Assembly: GCA_964500895.1 (NCBI GenBank)
Contig: CAZCQP010000010.1
Span: forward strand, 1 to 64,000
Source of the DNA: CAZCQP01 sp964500895
Lineage (GTDB): Bacteria; Bacillota; Clostridia; Lachnospirales; JAISER01
Direction: 5' to 3'
Length of the DNA: 64,000 bases
Part shown: one piece after another, positions 18,202 through 26,709 of the stretch
How positions within the stretch are numbered: the first letter of the stretch is position 1
Layout of the letters: the number at the start of each line of letters is the position of its first letter
Translations under genes and position numbers: made by a program
The notes under the pieces: model-generated
Database searches by the model: none
What the model was told of the DNA's origin: nothing
Seen by the model: only the letters and a program-made list of their open reading frames with translations

Positions 18202-18842
18202 TGGGATTTATTGAGGACATTCATAACATTAAAACAAGAGACCCGGCCATGAAGAGCCTGGTGGAAGTGGTGCTCTACCCCACCTTTTGGGCGCTGGGGT
18301 TCCACCGCATTGCCCACGGCCTTTACCGGATGAAGCTTTATTTTATTGCCAGGCTTATTTCCCAGTTTTCCCGGTGGATAACCGGCATTGAAATACACCC
18401 CGGTGCCAAAATTGGCCGACGGTTTTTCATAGACCACGGCATGGGGGTTGTTATTGGGGAAACCTGCGAAATTGGGGATGATGTCATCATCTACCAGGGA
18501 GTCACCTTGGGAGGCACCGGCAAAGATACCGGCAAACGTCACCCCACCATTGGCAACCACGTGCTCATTGGCAGCGGAGCCAAAGTGCTGGGGGGCTTTA
18601 CAGTGGGCAGCAACGTGCGCATTGGCGCAGGTAGCGTGGTGCTTGCGGAAGTGCCGGACGACTGCACCGTGGTGGGCATTCCTGCCCGTGTGATTATGCG
18701 GGTTGAATCCGGGCTAAAAGACGAGATTTTAGAACAACGTTTCCCAGACCCTGTGGCCATGGAGCTGTGCCAGGTGAAAACCCGGTTAGACGAATTGGAG
18801 CGCATATTATTGGAAAGGAACCATACCGATGAAGGTTTATAA
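18201..18842 (+). CDS. cysE: Serine O-acetyltransferase
   Basis: CysE acetylates serine with acetyl-CoA, the first step of cysteine synthesis. The 213-residue protein has an N-terminal helical region and a left-handed beta-helix of hexapeptide repeats (IGRRFFIDHGMGVVIGE, then IGDDVIIYQGVTLGG). It is the shorter Firmicute form. It overlaps the WG protein by one base and cysS by 14 bases, forming a cysteine and cysteinyl-tRNA pair. Confidence 0.95.
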   Translation: MGFIEDIHNIKTRDPAMKSLVEVVLYPTFWALGFHRIAHGLYRMKLYFIARLISQFSRWITGIEIHPGAKIGRRFFIDHGMGVVIGETCEIGDDVIIYQGVTLGGTGKDTGKRHPTIGNHVLIGSGAKVLGGFTVGSNVRIGAGSVVLAEVPDDCTVVGIPARVIMRVESGLKDEILEQRFPDPVAMELCQVKTRLDELERILLERNHTDEGL

Positions 18843-20238
18843 TACACTGTCACGACAAAAAGAAGAGTTTGTGCCTTTAAACGGCAACATCGTCACCATG
18901 TATTCTTGCGGGCCAACGGTGTACAATTTCATACACATTGGCAACGCCCGGCCTTTGGTGGCCTTTGACACCATTGCCCGGTATCTGGCCTACAAAGGCT
19001 ACGATGTGCGCCGGGTGCAAAACTTTACAGATGTGGACGACAAAATCATTAACAAAGCGCTGGAGGAAGGGGTGGCTTCCACCGTTATCAGTGAGCGGTT
19101 CATTCAAGAAGCACTCACCGACGAAAACGGCTTAAACGTACACCCACCGGAACACCGCCCGAAAGTGACGGAAGAAATGGACGGCATCATTGCCATGATT
19201 GACGGCCTGGTGCAAAACGGCTTTGCCTACGAAAAAAACGGCACGGTGTACTTTGATACCGCCCGGTTTGAAGGTTATGGCAAGTTAAGCAAGAAAAACA
19301 TTGAGGAACTGGAAGCCGGTTCCCGGGTGGCTATGGACACAGAAAAAACCAACGTGTCCGACTTTGTGCTGTGGAAGCCCGCCAAACCCGGCGAGCCCAA
19401 GTGGCCCTCCCCTTGGGGTGACGGCCGCCCCGGCTGGCACATTGAATGCTCTGCCATGATTAAAGCCTATTTAGGGGAAACCATCGACATTCACACCGGC
19501 GGGGAAGACTTGATTTTCCCCCACCACGAAAACGAAATTGCCCAAAGCGAGTGCGCCAACGGTGCGCCTTTGGCCAAATACTGGTTGCACAACGGCTTTT
19601 TAAACGTGGATAACAAGAAAATGTCCAAATCTTTGGGCAACTTCTTCACCGTGCGGGAAATTCTCGAAAAGTTTGATTACGACGTGATTCGCTTCTTTTT
19701 GGTAAGCGCCCATTACCGTATGCCGGTAAATTTTAGTGATGAACTGTTGCAAGCGGCTGAAAACGGCTTAAACCGCATTAAAAACGCAGTACAGGCCGTG
19801 AAACATTTAACCACCATCACCACAGATGCACCCATGACCCCAGAGGAAACACAACTGCTGGAAGAAGCGCAAGGGTTCATTACCGCTTTTGAAGCCAGCA
19901 TGGATGATGACTTTAACACCGCGGATGGGGTGTCCAGCCTGTTTGAACTGGTGCGCTTTGCAAACATTCACGTAACGGAAAAAAGCACCCGCCCCTTTGC
20001 CGCTGCCATTTTGGAAAAACTGATGCTGCTGTGCGGCATTTTAGGGTTGAAAATGGAAGCCGAACAAAAAGCGGATGATGCACAAGCTGCCGCCATTGAA
20101 GCCAAAATCCAGCAACGGCAGGACGCCCGAAAAGCCAAAGACTTTAAAACCGCCGATGCCATCCGTGACGAACTGGCTCAAATGGGTGTAGTGCTTGAAG
20201 ACACCTCCGCCGGCGTGCGCTGGTCTTACAAAAAATGA
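18829..20238 (+). CDS. cysS: Cysteine--tRNA ligase
   Basis: CysRS charges tRNA-Cys. The 469-residue class I synthetase has zinc ligand Cys27 in YSCGPTVY, the HIGN signature (residues 36-39), the second zinc region WHIECSAM and HHENEIAQSE, and KMSKS at about residue 264. Its ATG lies inside cysE after a GGAAAGGA site, and its stop overlaps the mrnC start as ATGA. Confidence 0.97.
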   Translation: MKVYNTLSRQKEEFVPLNGNIVTMYSCGPTVYNFIHIGNARPLVAFDTIARYLAYKGYDVRRVQNFTDVDDKIINKALEEGVASTVISERFIQEALTDENGLNVHPPEHRPKVTEEMDGIIAMIDGLVQNGFAYEKNGTVYFDTARFEGYGKLSKKNIEELEAGSRVAMDTEKTNVSDFVLWKPAKPGEPKWPSPWGDGRPGWHIECSAMIKAYLGETIDIHTGGEDLIFPHHENEIAQSECANGAPLAKYWLHNGFLNVDNKKMSKSLGNFFTVREILEKFDYDVIRFFLVSAHYRMPVNFSDELLQAAENGLNRIKNAVQAVKHLTTITTDAPMTPEETQLLEEAQGFITAFEASMDDDFNTADGVSSLFELVRFANIHVTEKSTRPFAAAILEKLMLLCGILGLKMEAEQKADDAQAAAIEAKIQQRQDARKAKDFKTADAIRDELAQMGVVLEDTSAGVRWSYKK

Positions 20239-20678
20239 GCGAGGCAGACAAAAAAGATTTAACCGGGTACGACCCGTTACAACTGGCGTATATGGGCGAT
20301 GCGGTGTTTGAGCTGTTTGTGCGGGAGCATGTGCTGCGCACAGACAAAGGCACAGTGAACCGGCTGAGCAAAACCGCCCACCGGCTGGTGAAAGCCCCCG
20401 CCCAAGCCCATATGTACTTTTACTTGCTACCCCTGCTTACGGCGGAGGAAACAGCCGTCATTAAGCGGGGCCGCAACGCCAAATCCGCCACAAAGGCCAA
20501 AAATGCCACAGTGACGGATTATCGCCATGCCACAGGGTTGGAATCCCTGTTCGGCTATTTGTATTTGTCCGGCCAGCGGGACAGGCTATATACTTTAATG
20601 GAAGCCTGCCTGCACCCGGATGCATTATTATCAACCCCCATACAAGGAGTAAACCATGAAACCCATGAGACCCGGTAA
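20235..20678 (+). CDS. mrnC: Mini-ribonuclease 3
   Basis: Mini-RNase III matures 23S rRNA in gram-positive bacteria. The 147-residue protein is an RNase III catalytic domain without a double-stranded RNA-binding domain: YMGDAVFELFVREHVL carries the first catalytic acidic cluster, and TDYRHATGLESLFGYLYL the second. The overlap with cysS and with rlmB (23 bases) is the conserved cysS-mrnC-rlmB arrangement. Confidence 0.93.
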   Translation: MSEADKKDLTGYDPLQLAYMGDAVFELFVREHVLRTDKGTVNRLSKTAHRLVKAPAQAHMYFYLLPLLTAEETAVIKRGRNAKSATKAKNATVTDYRHATGLESLFGYLYLSGQRDRLYTLMEACLHPDALLSTPIQGVNHETHETR

Positions 20679-21630
20679 ACCCGGAAAATCGAGCAATCCC
20701 AACGCAAAACGACCATCGAGAGACGCAAAACCCGGCTTTGGCCAAAGTTCAAGCCCAAGCCCTAGCTTTAACCCAAAGGCAAAGGGTAAGGGTAACCCAA
20801 AAAGCAACCCAAAGGCCGACTTTAAACCACGAACAAAACCTGAGTTTCACAAAGATGAGCCTGACGAGGAAGAAGATGCCCTTCAGCTGGAAGGCCGCAA
20901 CGCTGTGCTGGAAGCTTTAAAAGGCGAAGTGGGCATAGACAAAATATTGCTTAAAAAGGGTGAAATTGAAGGCACCCTGAAAGTGATTGCCGCCAAGGCC
21001 AAAGAAAAAGGCATTGTTGTACAGGAAGTGGAACGAGCACGGTTGGACGAGCTGTCTAAAACCGGCAAGCACCAAGGGGTGTTGGCTTTGTGTCCGGCTT
21101 ATCCGTATGCCACCGTGGAGGACATGCTGGCCAACGCCAAAGCAAAAGGGGAAGACCCCTTTATCATTCTACTGGATAGCGTGACAGACCCCCACAACCT
21201 GGGTGCCATCATCCGCAGCGCCGAAGGCTGCGGTGCCCATGGGGTGGTTATTCCCAAGCGCCGTGGTGTTGGCTTAACAGCTGTGGCCGTTCGGGCATCT
21301 GCCGGGGCTGTGGCTTACGTGCCTGTGGCCCGGGTGAACAACATTGGCAACGTGGTGGACATGCTGAAACACAACGGTCTATGGGCTGCTGCTTCCAACA
21401 TGGAAGGCCAAACCATGACCAAAGCCGATTTAACTGGCCCCTTGGCACTGGTCATTGGCGGGGAAGACACTGGTGTTGGCCGGTTAATTGCCGAAAAGTG
21501 TGACTTTAACGTGACCATCCCCATGCGTGGCCGTATGGGTTCTTTAAATGCCTCTGTGGCCGCCGGGGTTTTAATGTACGAAGTCATTCGCCAAAGAAGT
21601 GCCAAAGCCCAAATTAAAGCACAGGGGTGA
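20656..21630 (+). CDS. rlmB: 23S rRNA (guanosine-2'-O-)-methyltransferase, RlmB/TrmH family
   Basis: This SPOUT methyltransferase should methylate a 23S rRNA guanosine ribose. Residues about 75-145 form the substrate-binding domain (LEGRNAVLEALK) and about 165-320 the knotted SPOUT domain with NLGAIIRSAEGCGAHGV, IGGEDTGVG and MRGRMGSLNASVA. The first 70 residues are a Lys/Pro/Ser/Asn-rich, low-complexity extension, absent from typical RlmB and probably disordered and RNA-binding. It overlaps mrnC by 23 bases after an AAGGAG site. Confidence 0.92.
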   Translation: MKPMRPGKPGKSSNPNAKRPSRDAKPGFGQSSSPSPSFNPKAKGKGNPKSNPKADFKPRTKPEFHKDEPDEEEDALQLEGRNAVLEALKGEVGIDKILLKKGEIEGTLKVIAAKAKEKGIVVQEVERARLDELSKTGKHQGVLALCPAYPYATVEDMLANAKAKGEDPFIILLDSVTDPHNLGAIIRSAEGCGAHGVVIPKRRGVGLTAVAVRASAGAVAYVPVARVNNIGNVVDMLKHNGLWAAASNMEGQTMTKADLTGPLALVIGGEDTGVGRLIAEKCDFNVTIPMRGRMGSLNASVAAGVLMYEVIRQRSAKAQIKAQG

Positions 21631-22157
21631 GTCCCTTGCCTGCCAAGCCGGAATATTTGCTGGTGGACGGCTACAACATCATTTTTGCCTGGGAAGAGCT
21701 TAAAGCGCTGGCAGAGGACAGCCTAGAAGACGCCCGTGTGCGGCTTTTGGGCATTTTAAGCGACTACCAGGGTTCCACCGGCCTACAGGTGATTTTGGTG
21801 TTCGATGCCCATAAAGTGAAAAGAAACCCGGGAGCGGTGGAAGACCACGGCAATGTGACGGTGGTGTACACCAAGGAAGCCCAGACCGCCGACCACTACA
21901 TTGAACGCACCGCCCGTTCCTTAACCCGGGGGGGAATTAAGGTGCATGTGGCCACCTCGGACAACCTGGAGCAGCTCATTATTGTAAGCCATGGGGCGTT
22001 GCGCATTTCCGCCGCCCAGCTTTTAGAAAACATTAAAGCCACAGCGGCCCAAAACCGGGCAAAGTACATCGAAAACAAGCCGGTTAAAAACAACTTGCTT
22101 TTAGATAACCTAGACAAAGAGACAGCACAGTTACTGGAAAAATTAAGGAGAACCTAA
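21627..22157 (+). CDS. NYN domain protein, YacP/Rae1 family
   Basis: The 176-residue protein has the PIN-like NYN nuclease start LLVDGYNIIFAWEEL, the VVYTKEAQTADHYIER acidic segment and KVHVATSDNLEQ. The Bacillus homologue (YacP/Rae1) is a ribosome-associated endoribonuclease that cuts mRNA in the A site. The GTG start overlaps the rlmB stop. The order cysS-mrnC-rlmB-yacP-sigH is conserved in Firmicutes. Confidence 0.92.
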   Translation: MSPLPAKPEYLLVDGYNIIFAWEELKALAEDSLEDARVRLLGILSDYQGSTGLQVILVFDAHKVKRNPGAVEDHGNVTVVYTKEAQTADHYIERTARSLTRGGIKVHVATSDNLEQLIIVSHGALRISAAQLLENIKATAAQNRAKYIENKPVKNNLLLDNLDKETAQLLEKLRRT

Positions 22158-22169
22158 GGAGGCCCCCCT

Positions 22170-22799
22170 TTGCACGGTCAGGATAACATTGAAAAATACG
22201 GCGCAAACACCGACGAGGAGATTGTTCGCCTTATCCATAACGGGGATAAAGAAGCGCAAGATTTTTTAATTGATAAATATAAACGGCTGGTCCGGGTGAA
22301 AAGCAGGCTGTATTTCATTATTGGGGCCGACCGGGAAGACATCATTCAAGAAGGCATGATTGGCCTCTATAAAGCCATTCGGGACTTTAACCCGGAAAAA
22401 CAAACGTTGTTTTACGCCTTTGCAGAGCTATGCATCACCAGGCAAATGCTTACGGCCATTAAAGCGGCCACCCGGCAAAAACATATGCCCTTAAACTCTT
22501 ATGTGTCCTTAAACAAAGCGGTTTTTGAGGACGATACCGAGCGCACCTACCTAGATACTTTAGTGGAAAGCCACATGGTGAGCCCGGAAGATTTGCTTAT
22601 TGGCCGGGAGGAAAAGCGCAACATTGAAAACCACATGAGCCGGGTGTTGAGCGACTTGGAAACCAAAGTGTTGTCTTTATATTTACAGGGAAATAGTTAC
22701 ACGGAAATAGGACAAGCGGTGTCTAAAGACGAAAAATCTATTGATAACGCTTTGCAACGTGCCAGACGCAAGGTGGAGAAAATATTGCGCATTAAATAA
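22170..22799 (+). CDS. sigH: RNA polymerase sporulation sigma factor SigH
   Basis: This 209-residue sigma-70 family protein has region 2 with DREDIIQEGMIGLYKAIRDF (about residues 51-70) and region 4 with the helix-turn-helix YLQGNSYTEIGQAVSKDEKSID in two parts. SigH drives entry into sporulation. The start is TTG at 22170, seven bases after a perfect AAGGAGG. A strong terminator follows, so it closes the housekeeping run. Confidence 0.94.
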   Translation: MHGQDNIEKYGANTDEEIVRLIHNGDKEAQDFLIDKYKRLVRVKSRLYFIIGADREDIIQEGMIGLYKAIRDFNPEKQTLFYAFAELCITRQMLTAIKAATRQKHMPLNSYVSLNKAVFEDDTERTYLDTLVESHMVSPEDLLIGREEKRNIENHMSRVLSDLETKVLSLYLQGNSYTEIGQAVSKDEKSIDNALQRARRKVEKILRIK

Positions 22800-22802
22800 G
22801 CC

Positions 22803-22842
22803 AAAGGCTTGGTAAACTTTCAAAAAAGTTTACCAAGCCTTT
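22803..22842. terminator. Terminator between sigH and the convergent exported protein gene
   Basis: AAAGGCTTGGTAAACTTT pairs perfectly with its complement across a four-base loop, giving an 18-base stem. A and T runs flank both sides, so it can stop transcription from sigH and from the convergent gene at 22861. Confidence 0.88.
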
Positions 22843-22860
22843 CTTCAATTAAGCCTACGC

Positions 22861-23481
22861 TTAGGGCGTTGGGCTTGTCAAGGTTAGTACGATAGAATAA
22901 TTAACCAATTGGTTGTTGGGGTTATGTATGGTTACATGATGATTGGCATTTTCTTTGATTACAATTTCTTTCACTGGCTCTTTATTGCTTAGTACAATTT
23001 CTTGGGTTGTACCATCATTGCCACCAATCACAATTTTTAAAGTGATGGCATCTTTATCAAGCCCCCTGCCTGACAATTCGCTGGCAAGGGAAAATTTTGC
23101 AATATCCCCTTTTTTTGCTGGAAAAGGATTGCCAAACTGTTTATTGTTGGCTGCCACGCCGCCTTCAAATTTGTCGCTGTATGATGACACAACTGGCTTC
23201 ATGGTTCTTAAATCAACCGTACTGGTTTTTTCATCCCACTTGACGTCATAATCCAGGTATGTGAGCAATTCCCTTAAGGGCATGTACAAATTTGCTTCTT
23301 TTTCACCGTCTTTCCTAACTGCAACCAGTTCCTGGGTAAGCGGAACGGGGGCACCATTCAGTGTTACTTTTGCTTGGCTTAACGTTGCCGATTGAATGCC
23401 ATTTGCCGCAAAAACTGTAGTGATACCCACAGTGCCAAGCACAAATCCAACGGCTAAACTTTTAAAATCCAACTTTTTCAT
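22861..23481 (-). CDS. Exported stalk-domain protein (copper amine oxidase N-like domain)
   Basis: The 206-residue protein has a signal peptide (MKKLDFKSLAVGFVLG and a hydrophobic run ending FAANG). Residues about 30-95 resemble the stalk or copper amine oxidase N-terminal-like domain, with NGAPVPLTQELVAV and YMPLRELLTYLDYDVKWD. The C-terminal half may be a beta-sandwich. An AGGAGGG site precedes the ATG. It is convergent with sigH. The function is unknown; surface attachment or wall binding is possible. Confidence 0.7.
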   Translation of the reverse strand: MKKLDFKSLAVGFVLGTVGITTVFAANGIQSATLSQAKVTLNGAPVPLTQELVAVRKDGEKEANLYMPLRELLTYLDYDVKWDEKTSTVDLRTMKPVVSSYSDKFEGGVAANNKQFGNPFPAKKGDIAKFSLASELSGRGLDKDAITLKIVIGGNDGTTQEIVLSNKEPVKEIVIKENANHHVTIHNPNNQLVNYSIVLTLTSPTP

Positions 23482-23592
23482 TTAAATAACCCTCCTTGAT
23501 TATAAATTTTATGGTTTGATAATCAGTATAGCAAAACAATCATTTCTTTTCTATAATGAAATTTGTGTGCCAAGTTAGCACGCCTTAAAGCA

Positions 23593-23621
23593 TTGCCATG
23601 CCGTACAATCTATTGTATACT
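23593..23621 (+). promoter_or_regulatory. SigA-type promoter
   Basis: TTGCCA and TATACT are separated by 17 bases, about 30 bases upstream of the TfoX-like gene. Confidence 0.65.
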
Positions 23622-23652
23622 TGACAAAGAATAAAGCCATGAGGTGAAAACA

Positions 23653-23904
23653 ATGGGCGAATTATTGGGCTTACCCAACGTGGGCAAAGTGTTGGAAAAA
23701 CTGCTTATAGATTCTGGCATTAACACAGGTGAACAGCTGAAAAATATGGGGGCGGAAGAAGCCTTTGTCCGCATACGATTGCAAGACCCTACGGCATGTA
23801 TTCGTATGCTTTATGGTTTACAAGGGGCCATTGAAGGGGTAAAAGATACGACCCTTTCTGATGCCACCAAAGAAAAGCTTAAACATTTTTACAACAGCTT
23901 GTAA
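23653..23904 (+). CDS. TfoX C-terminal domain protein
   Basis: The 83-residue protein consists only of a TfoX/Sxy C-terminal-like helix-hairpin-helix domain: LPNVGKVLEKLLIDSGINTGEQL, in two parts, followed by GAEEAFVRIR. In proteobacteria TfoX acts in competence regulation, but stand-alone C-terminal domains in Firmicutes have no known job. The ATG at 23653 is favoured over the GTG at 23644, which overlaps the GAGGTG site. Confidence 0.75.
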   Translation: MGELLGLPNVGKVLEKLLIDSGINTGEQLKNMGAEEAFVRIRLQDPTACIRMLYGLQGAIEGVKDTTLSDATKEKLKHFYNSL

Positions 23905-23926
23905 CCATGACGTGGAGGGCTAATTG

Positions 23927-24439
23927 ATGAAGATTAGGCAAGAAACCCCTGCCGATTACCAGGCCGTGCATGCGCTGGTTCAGCAGTCTTTTGCGGCATC
24001 ACCCCACGGTGATGGCACAGAAGCGGACTATCTGAATGATGTGCGCAAAAAAGACACCTTTATAGCCCAGCTATCCTTGGTTGCTGAAAATGACGAGGGC
24101 CAAATCATTGGGCAAATTGTGTTGTATGAAACCACCATCACAGGGCAAGACAAAGACTATGTGGAACTGGTCCTTTCCCCCATTTGTGTACACCCGGATT
24201 ATTTTAGGCAGGGTATTGCCCGTGCCATGATGCAGAAAGCATTTACCCTTGCAAAAGACATGGGGTATAACGCTGTATTCCTTTGTGGCGACCCTGACCT
24301 TTATGGCAAACTGGGGTTTCGGCCATCTTACGTCTTTCATATTTATCATATCACAGACAAGGCTGCCGAATGGAGCATGGCCCTTGAATTAAACCAAGGT
24401 GCATTGGCACACATAGAAGGCACCATCCATACACTTTAA
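23927..24439 (+). CDS. GNAT family N-acetyltransferase
   Basis: The 170-residue protein has the GNAT fold, with the acetyl-CoA-binding motif VHPDYFRQGIARAMMQKAF at about residues 86-104 and the GDPDLYGKLGFRP segment. It resembles the YhbS-like subgroup; the acceptor is unknown. The ATG at 23927 follows GTGGAGGG with a spacing of seven. It may share the promoter upstream of the TfoX-like gene. Confidence 0.82.
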   Translation: MKIRQETPADYQAVHALVQQSFAASPHGDGTEADYLNDVRKKDTFIAQLSLVAENDEGQIIGQIVLYETTITGQDKDYVELVLSPICVHPDYFRQGIARAMMQKAFTLAKDMGYNAVFLCGDPDLYGKLGFRPSYVFHIYHITDKAAEWSMALELNQGALAHIEGTIHTL

Positions 24440-24451
24440 CCCAAGGAGAAG

Positions 24452-24814
24452 ATGCACCCCATGACACCAAAAGCCGTATTGCAACAATTTATAGACTTAT
24501 TTAACCAAGCAGACGCCGAAGGCTTGGCGGAACTTTATGCCGAAGATGCTGTAAACCATCAGGTTGCAAACGACCCTGTGATGGGCAGAGCAGCCATTTG
24601 CCAAATGTTTAAGCAAGAGTTTGCTGCCGCTGAAATGGTTTGCATTGTAGAAAATATATTTGAAGACGGGCAGTGGGCCATCATGGAATGGAAAGACCCA
24701 AAAGGATTAAGGGGCTGCGGTTTTTTCCATATTGTTAACGGCAAAATTTTGCTTCAACGTGGTTATTGGGATAAACTGAGTTTTCTAAAACAAAACGGGC
24801 TGCCTATTGAATAA
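24452..24814 (+). CDS. NTF2-like (SnoaL-type) protein
   Basis: This protein of about 120 residues has the NTF2-like alpha-beta barrel pattern: VLQQFIDLFNQADAEGLAELYAEDAV at the start, and GCGFFHIVNGKILLQRGYWD near the end. Such proteins include isomerases and small binding proteins; no substrate can be named. The first ATG is only three bases from the AAGGAG site, so the ATG at 24461 is a possible alternative start. Confidence 0.72.
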   Translation: MHPMTPKAVLQQFIDLFNQADAEGLAELYAEDAVNHQVANDPVMGRAAICQMFKQEFAAAEMVCIVENIFEDGQWAIMEWKDPKGLRGCGFFHIVNGKILLQRGYWDKLSFLKQNGLPIE

Positions 24815-24842
24815 TCAATCTGCACGTGAGTGAGGTTTATAT

Positions 24843-25871
24843 ATGCATTTAAACATAAGCAAAGCCCTGCATAGCGATTTAGATGCATTGGAAAGTTTGT
24901 ACGATGCTTTGAATGACTATCTCCATGCCCATGTCAATTACCCTGGATGGAAAAAAGGGGTATACCCAACCAGAAAAGAAGCCATGCACTTCTTTGAAAG
25001 CGATACGCTTTATGTTGCAAAAATAGATGGGAAACTTGTAGGGTCACTGGCTTTAACCCACGAGCCAGAGGCTTCGCCTGTTCGTAACCATTGGCTTATA
25101 GATGCCTCTTACGATGCGCTTTTTGTCATTCATGTCTTTGTGATTCACCCAGACTATCTGCGCCAAGGAATTGGTACGAAAATGCTTCAATTCGCAGAAG
25201 AACTGGGTAGGCAACAAAACATTCAATCCATTCGCCTGGATGTGTACGCACATAACACGGCTGCCATAAAAGCCTATGAAAAAAATGGGTATCAGTATAT
25301 TGATACCGTCGATCTTGGTCTTGGCTGCTACGGCTTGGATTGGTTCCATTTATACGAAAAGATTATTGTGCCTTACACTTTTGAAAAAGCAACCCCGGAA
25401 CACATAGCACCCATCCTGGCACTGGTGAAACAGCGCATTGGGTGGATGGACCAGCAGGGCATTCACCAATGGAATAAAACAGACTACTTAAATTGCTATC
25501 CCCCAGCATACTATGAACAAGCGGTACAACATGGCTGCCTTCATGTACTGAAACGCACGTGTGATGGCTGCGTGGTGGGGGCTGTGGTTTTAAGCGACAC
25601 AGACAAACGCTGGCCAGATGACGGGCAAGCTTTCTATGTGCATAACCTGGTGACAGACTGCGGTGAAAAAGGCGCAGGGGAATACATTTTAAACTGTTGC
25701 CAGCAGGTAGCCATTCGCAATGGAAAAACAGCCCTTCGGCTAGATTGCCAGAAGGCCAATGCAAAATTAAACACATATTATGCCTCTAAAGGGTTCGTTT
25801 TTGTGGCAGAAGTGCAAGACGGCCCATACGTGGGGAACAAGCGTGAAAAGCCCTTGCACCCTGAACGCTAG
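24843..25871 (+). CDS. Protein with two GNAT acetyltransferase domains
   Basis: The 342-residue protein is a tandem fusion. The first GNAT domain (about residues 1-170) has VIHPDYLRQGIGTKMLQFAEE and the NTAAIKAYEKNGY end motif. The second (about 178-342) lacks a clear acetyl-CoA P-loop of the same quality but has VHNLVTDCGEKGAGEYIL and NAKLNTYYASKGF. Substrates are unknown. It lies in a small run of acetyltransferase and NTF2-like genes. Confidence 0.8.
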   Translation: MHLNISKALHSDLDALESLYDALNDYLHAHVNYPGWKKGVYPTRKEAMHFFESDTLYVAKIDGKLVGSLALTHEPEASPVRNHWLIDASYDALFVIHVFVIHPDYLRQGIGTKMLQFAEELGRQQNIQSIRLDVYAHNTAAIKAYEKNGYQYIDTVDLGLGCYGLDWFHLYEKIIVPYTFEKATPEHIAPILALVKQRIGWMDQQGIHQWNKTDYLNCYPPAYYEQAVQHGCLHVLKRTCDGCVVGAVVLSDTDKRWPDDGQAFYVHNLVTDCGEKGAGEYILNCCQQVAIRNGKTALRLDCQKANAKLNTYYASKGFVFVAEVQDGPYVGNKREKPLHPER

Positions 25872-25891
25872 AATTGCTGTTTTTCCATGCC

Positions 25892-25920
25892 TTGACAATG
25901 GTTGAGAAACGCTGTAAAAT
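25892..25920 (+). promoter_or_regulatory. SigA-type promoter of the lytic transglycosylase gene
   Basis: A perfect TTGACA is followed after 17 bases by TAAAAT. The predicted start of transcription near 25927 rules out the ATG at 25923 as translation start. Confidence 0.78.
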
Positions 25921-25949
25921 AAATGATTATATGGTGTAGAGGTGTACCC

Positions 25950-26570
25950 ATGAGCCTTAGCGTTGACGGCATGTACAACCAAATTTTAAGCAACATGAAT
26001 GCCCGTTTGCCCATTCCTTTCGCCCCACCGGTGCGCAAAGTTGTGGCTTCTGGCGAAAAGACAACAGGGGATGCTTCCACGGAAAAAACGCCCCAATCTT
26101 TTAATGATATTTTAACCGGCTTCTTAAAAAACGTGGACACCACTGACGACAAGCAAGCCCAGATTTATGCCACCATTGCCAACGCCGCCAAAAAATATGG
26201 GGTAGACCCAAACCTGATTGCGGCTGTTGTGCGGGCAGAAAGCAACTTTAACCCCAAAGCGGTTTCTTCCGCCGGGGCTATGGGCTTGATGCAACTGATG
26301 CCTTCTACAGCAGATTACTTGGGTGTGAGCGACCCATACAACATAGACCAGAACATTTACGGCGGCACCCGGCTGTTGCAGGAACTGCTTGAAAAGTACG
26401 ACGGAAACGAAGAACTGGCTTTGGCCGCCTACAACGCAGGCTCCGGCAATGTTCAAAAATACGGCGGCATTCCGCCTTTTCAGGAAACCATGAACTATGT
26501 ACCCAAGGTGTTGGACTACAAAGAACAATATTTATTAACCCAATACACCAATGCCATGGAAAAGCAGTGA
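25950..26570 (+). CDS. Lytic transglycosylase (SLT domain)
   Basis: The 206-residue protein has a Slt-type catalytic domain at about residues 80-195, with the catalytic Glu in VVRAESNFNPKAVSSAGAMG and then LMQLMPSTA and ALAAYNAGSGNV. It should cleave peptidoglycan glycan strands. There is no signal peptide; the N-terminal 75 residues are polar, as in Bacillus YjbJ-like enzymes. The ATG at 25950 follows AGAGGTG. Confidence 0.88.
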   Translation: MSLSVDGMYNQILSNMNARLPIPFAPPVRKVVASGEKTTGDASTEKTPQSFNDILTGFLKNVDTTDDKQAQIYATIANAAKKYGVDPNLIAAVVRAESNFNPKAVSSAGAMGLMQLMPSTADYLGVSDPYNIDQNIYGGTRLLQELLEKYDGNEELALAAYNAGSGNVQKYGGIPPFQETMNYVPKVLDYKEQYLLTQYTNAMEKQ

Positions 26571-26709
26571 ACTACCCCGCCCCAAGGGGCGTTCGCCGAA
26601 TACGCAAGCAAGTTTGGTATTCACCTCACTGCTTCGCGAGAATAAACTATTACGAAGGCAACGTTGCGTTGCCTGGTTATCATAAATACGAAAGACTGGC
26701 GGGATAAAC
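26571..26709 (+). other. Intergenic stretch with two short hairpins
   Basis: CGCCCC-AA-GGGGCG at 26578-26591 and AGGCAACG-TTG-CGTTGCCT at 26656-26674 can fold. The first has no T-run, and no T-box elements are visible before trpS. The role is unknown. Confidence 0.4.

Noticed and set aside
25923..25949. ATG at 25923 as start of the lytic transglycosylase
   Set aside because: It lies at or before the predicted transcription start and lacks a ribosome site; ATG 25950 has AGAGGTG.
26571..26709. T-box riboswitch before trpS
   Set aside because: No specifier stem or conserved T-box antiterminator sequence is visible.
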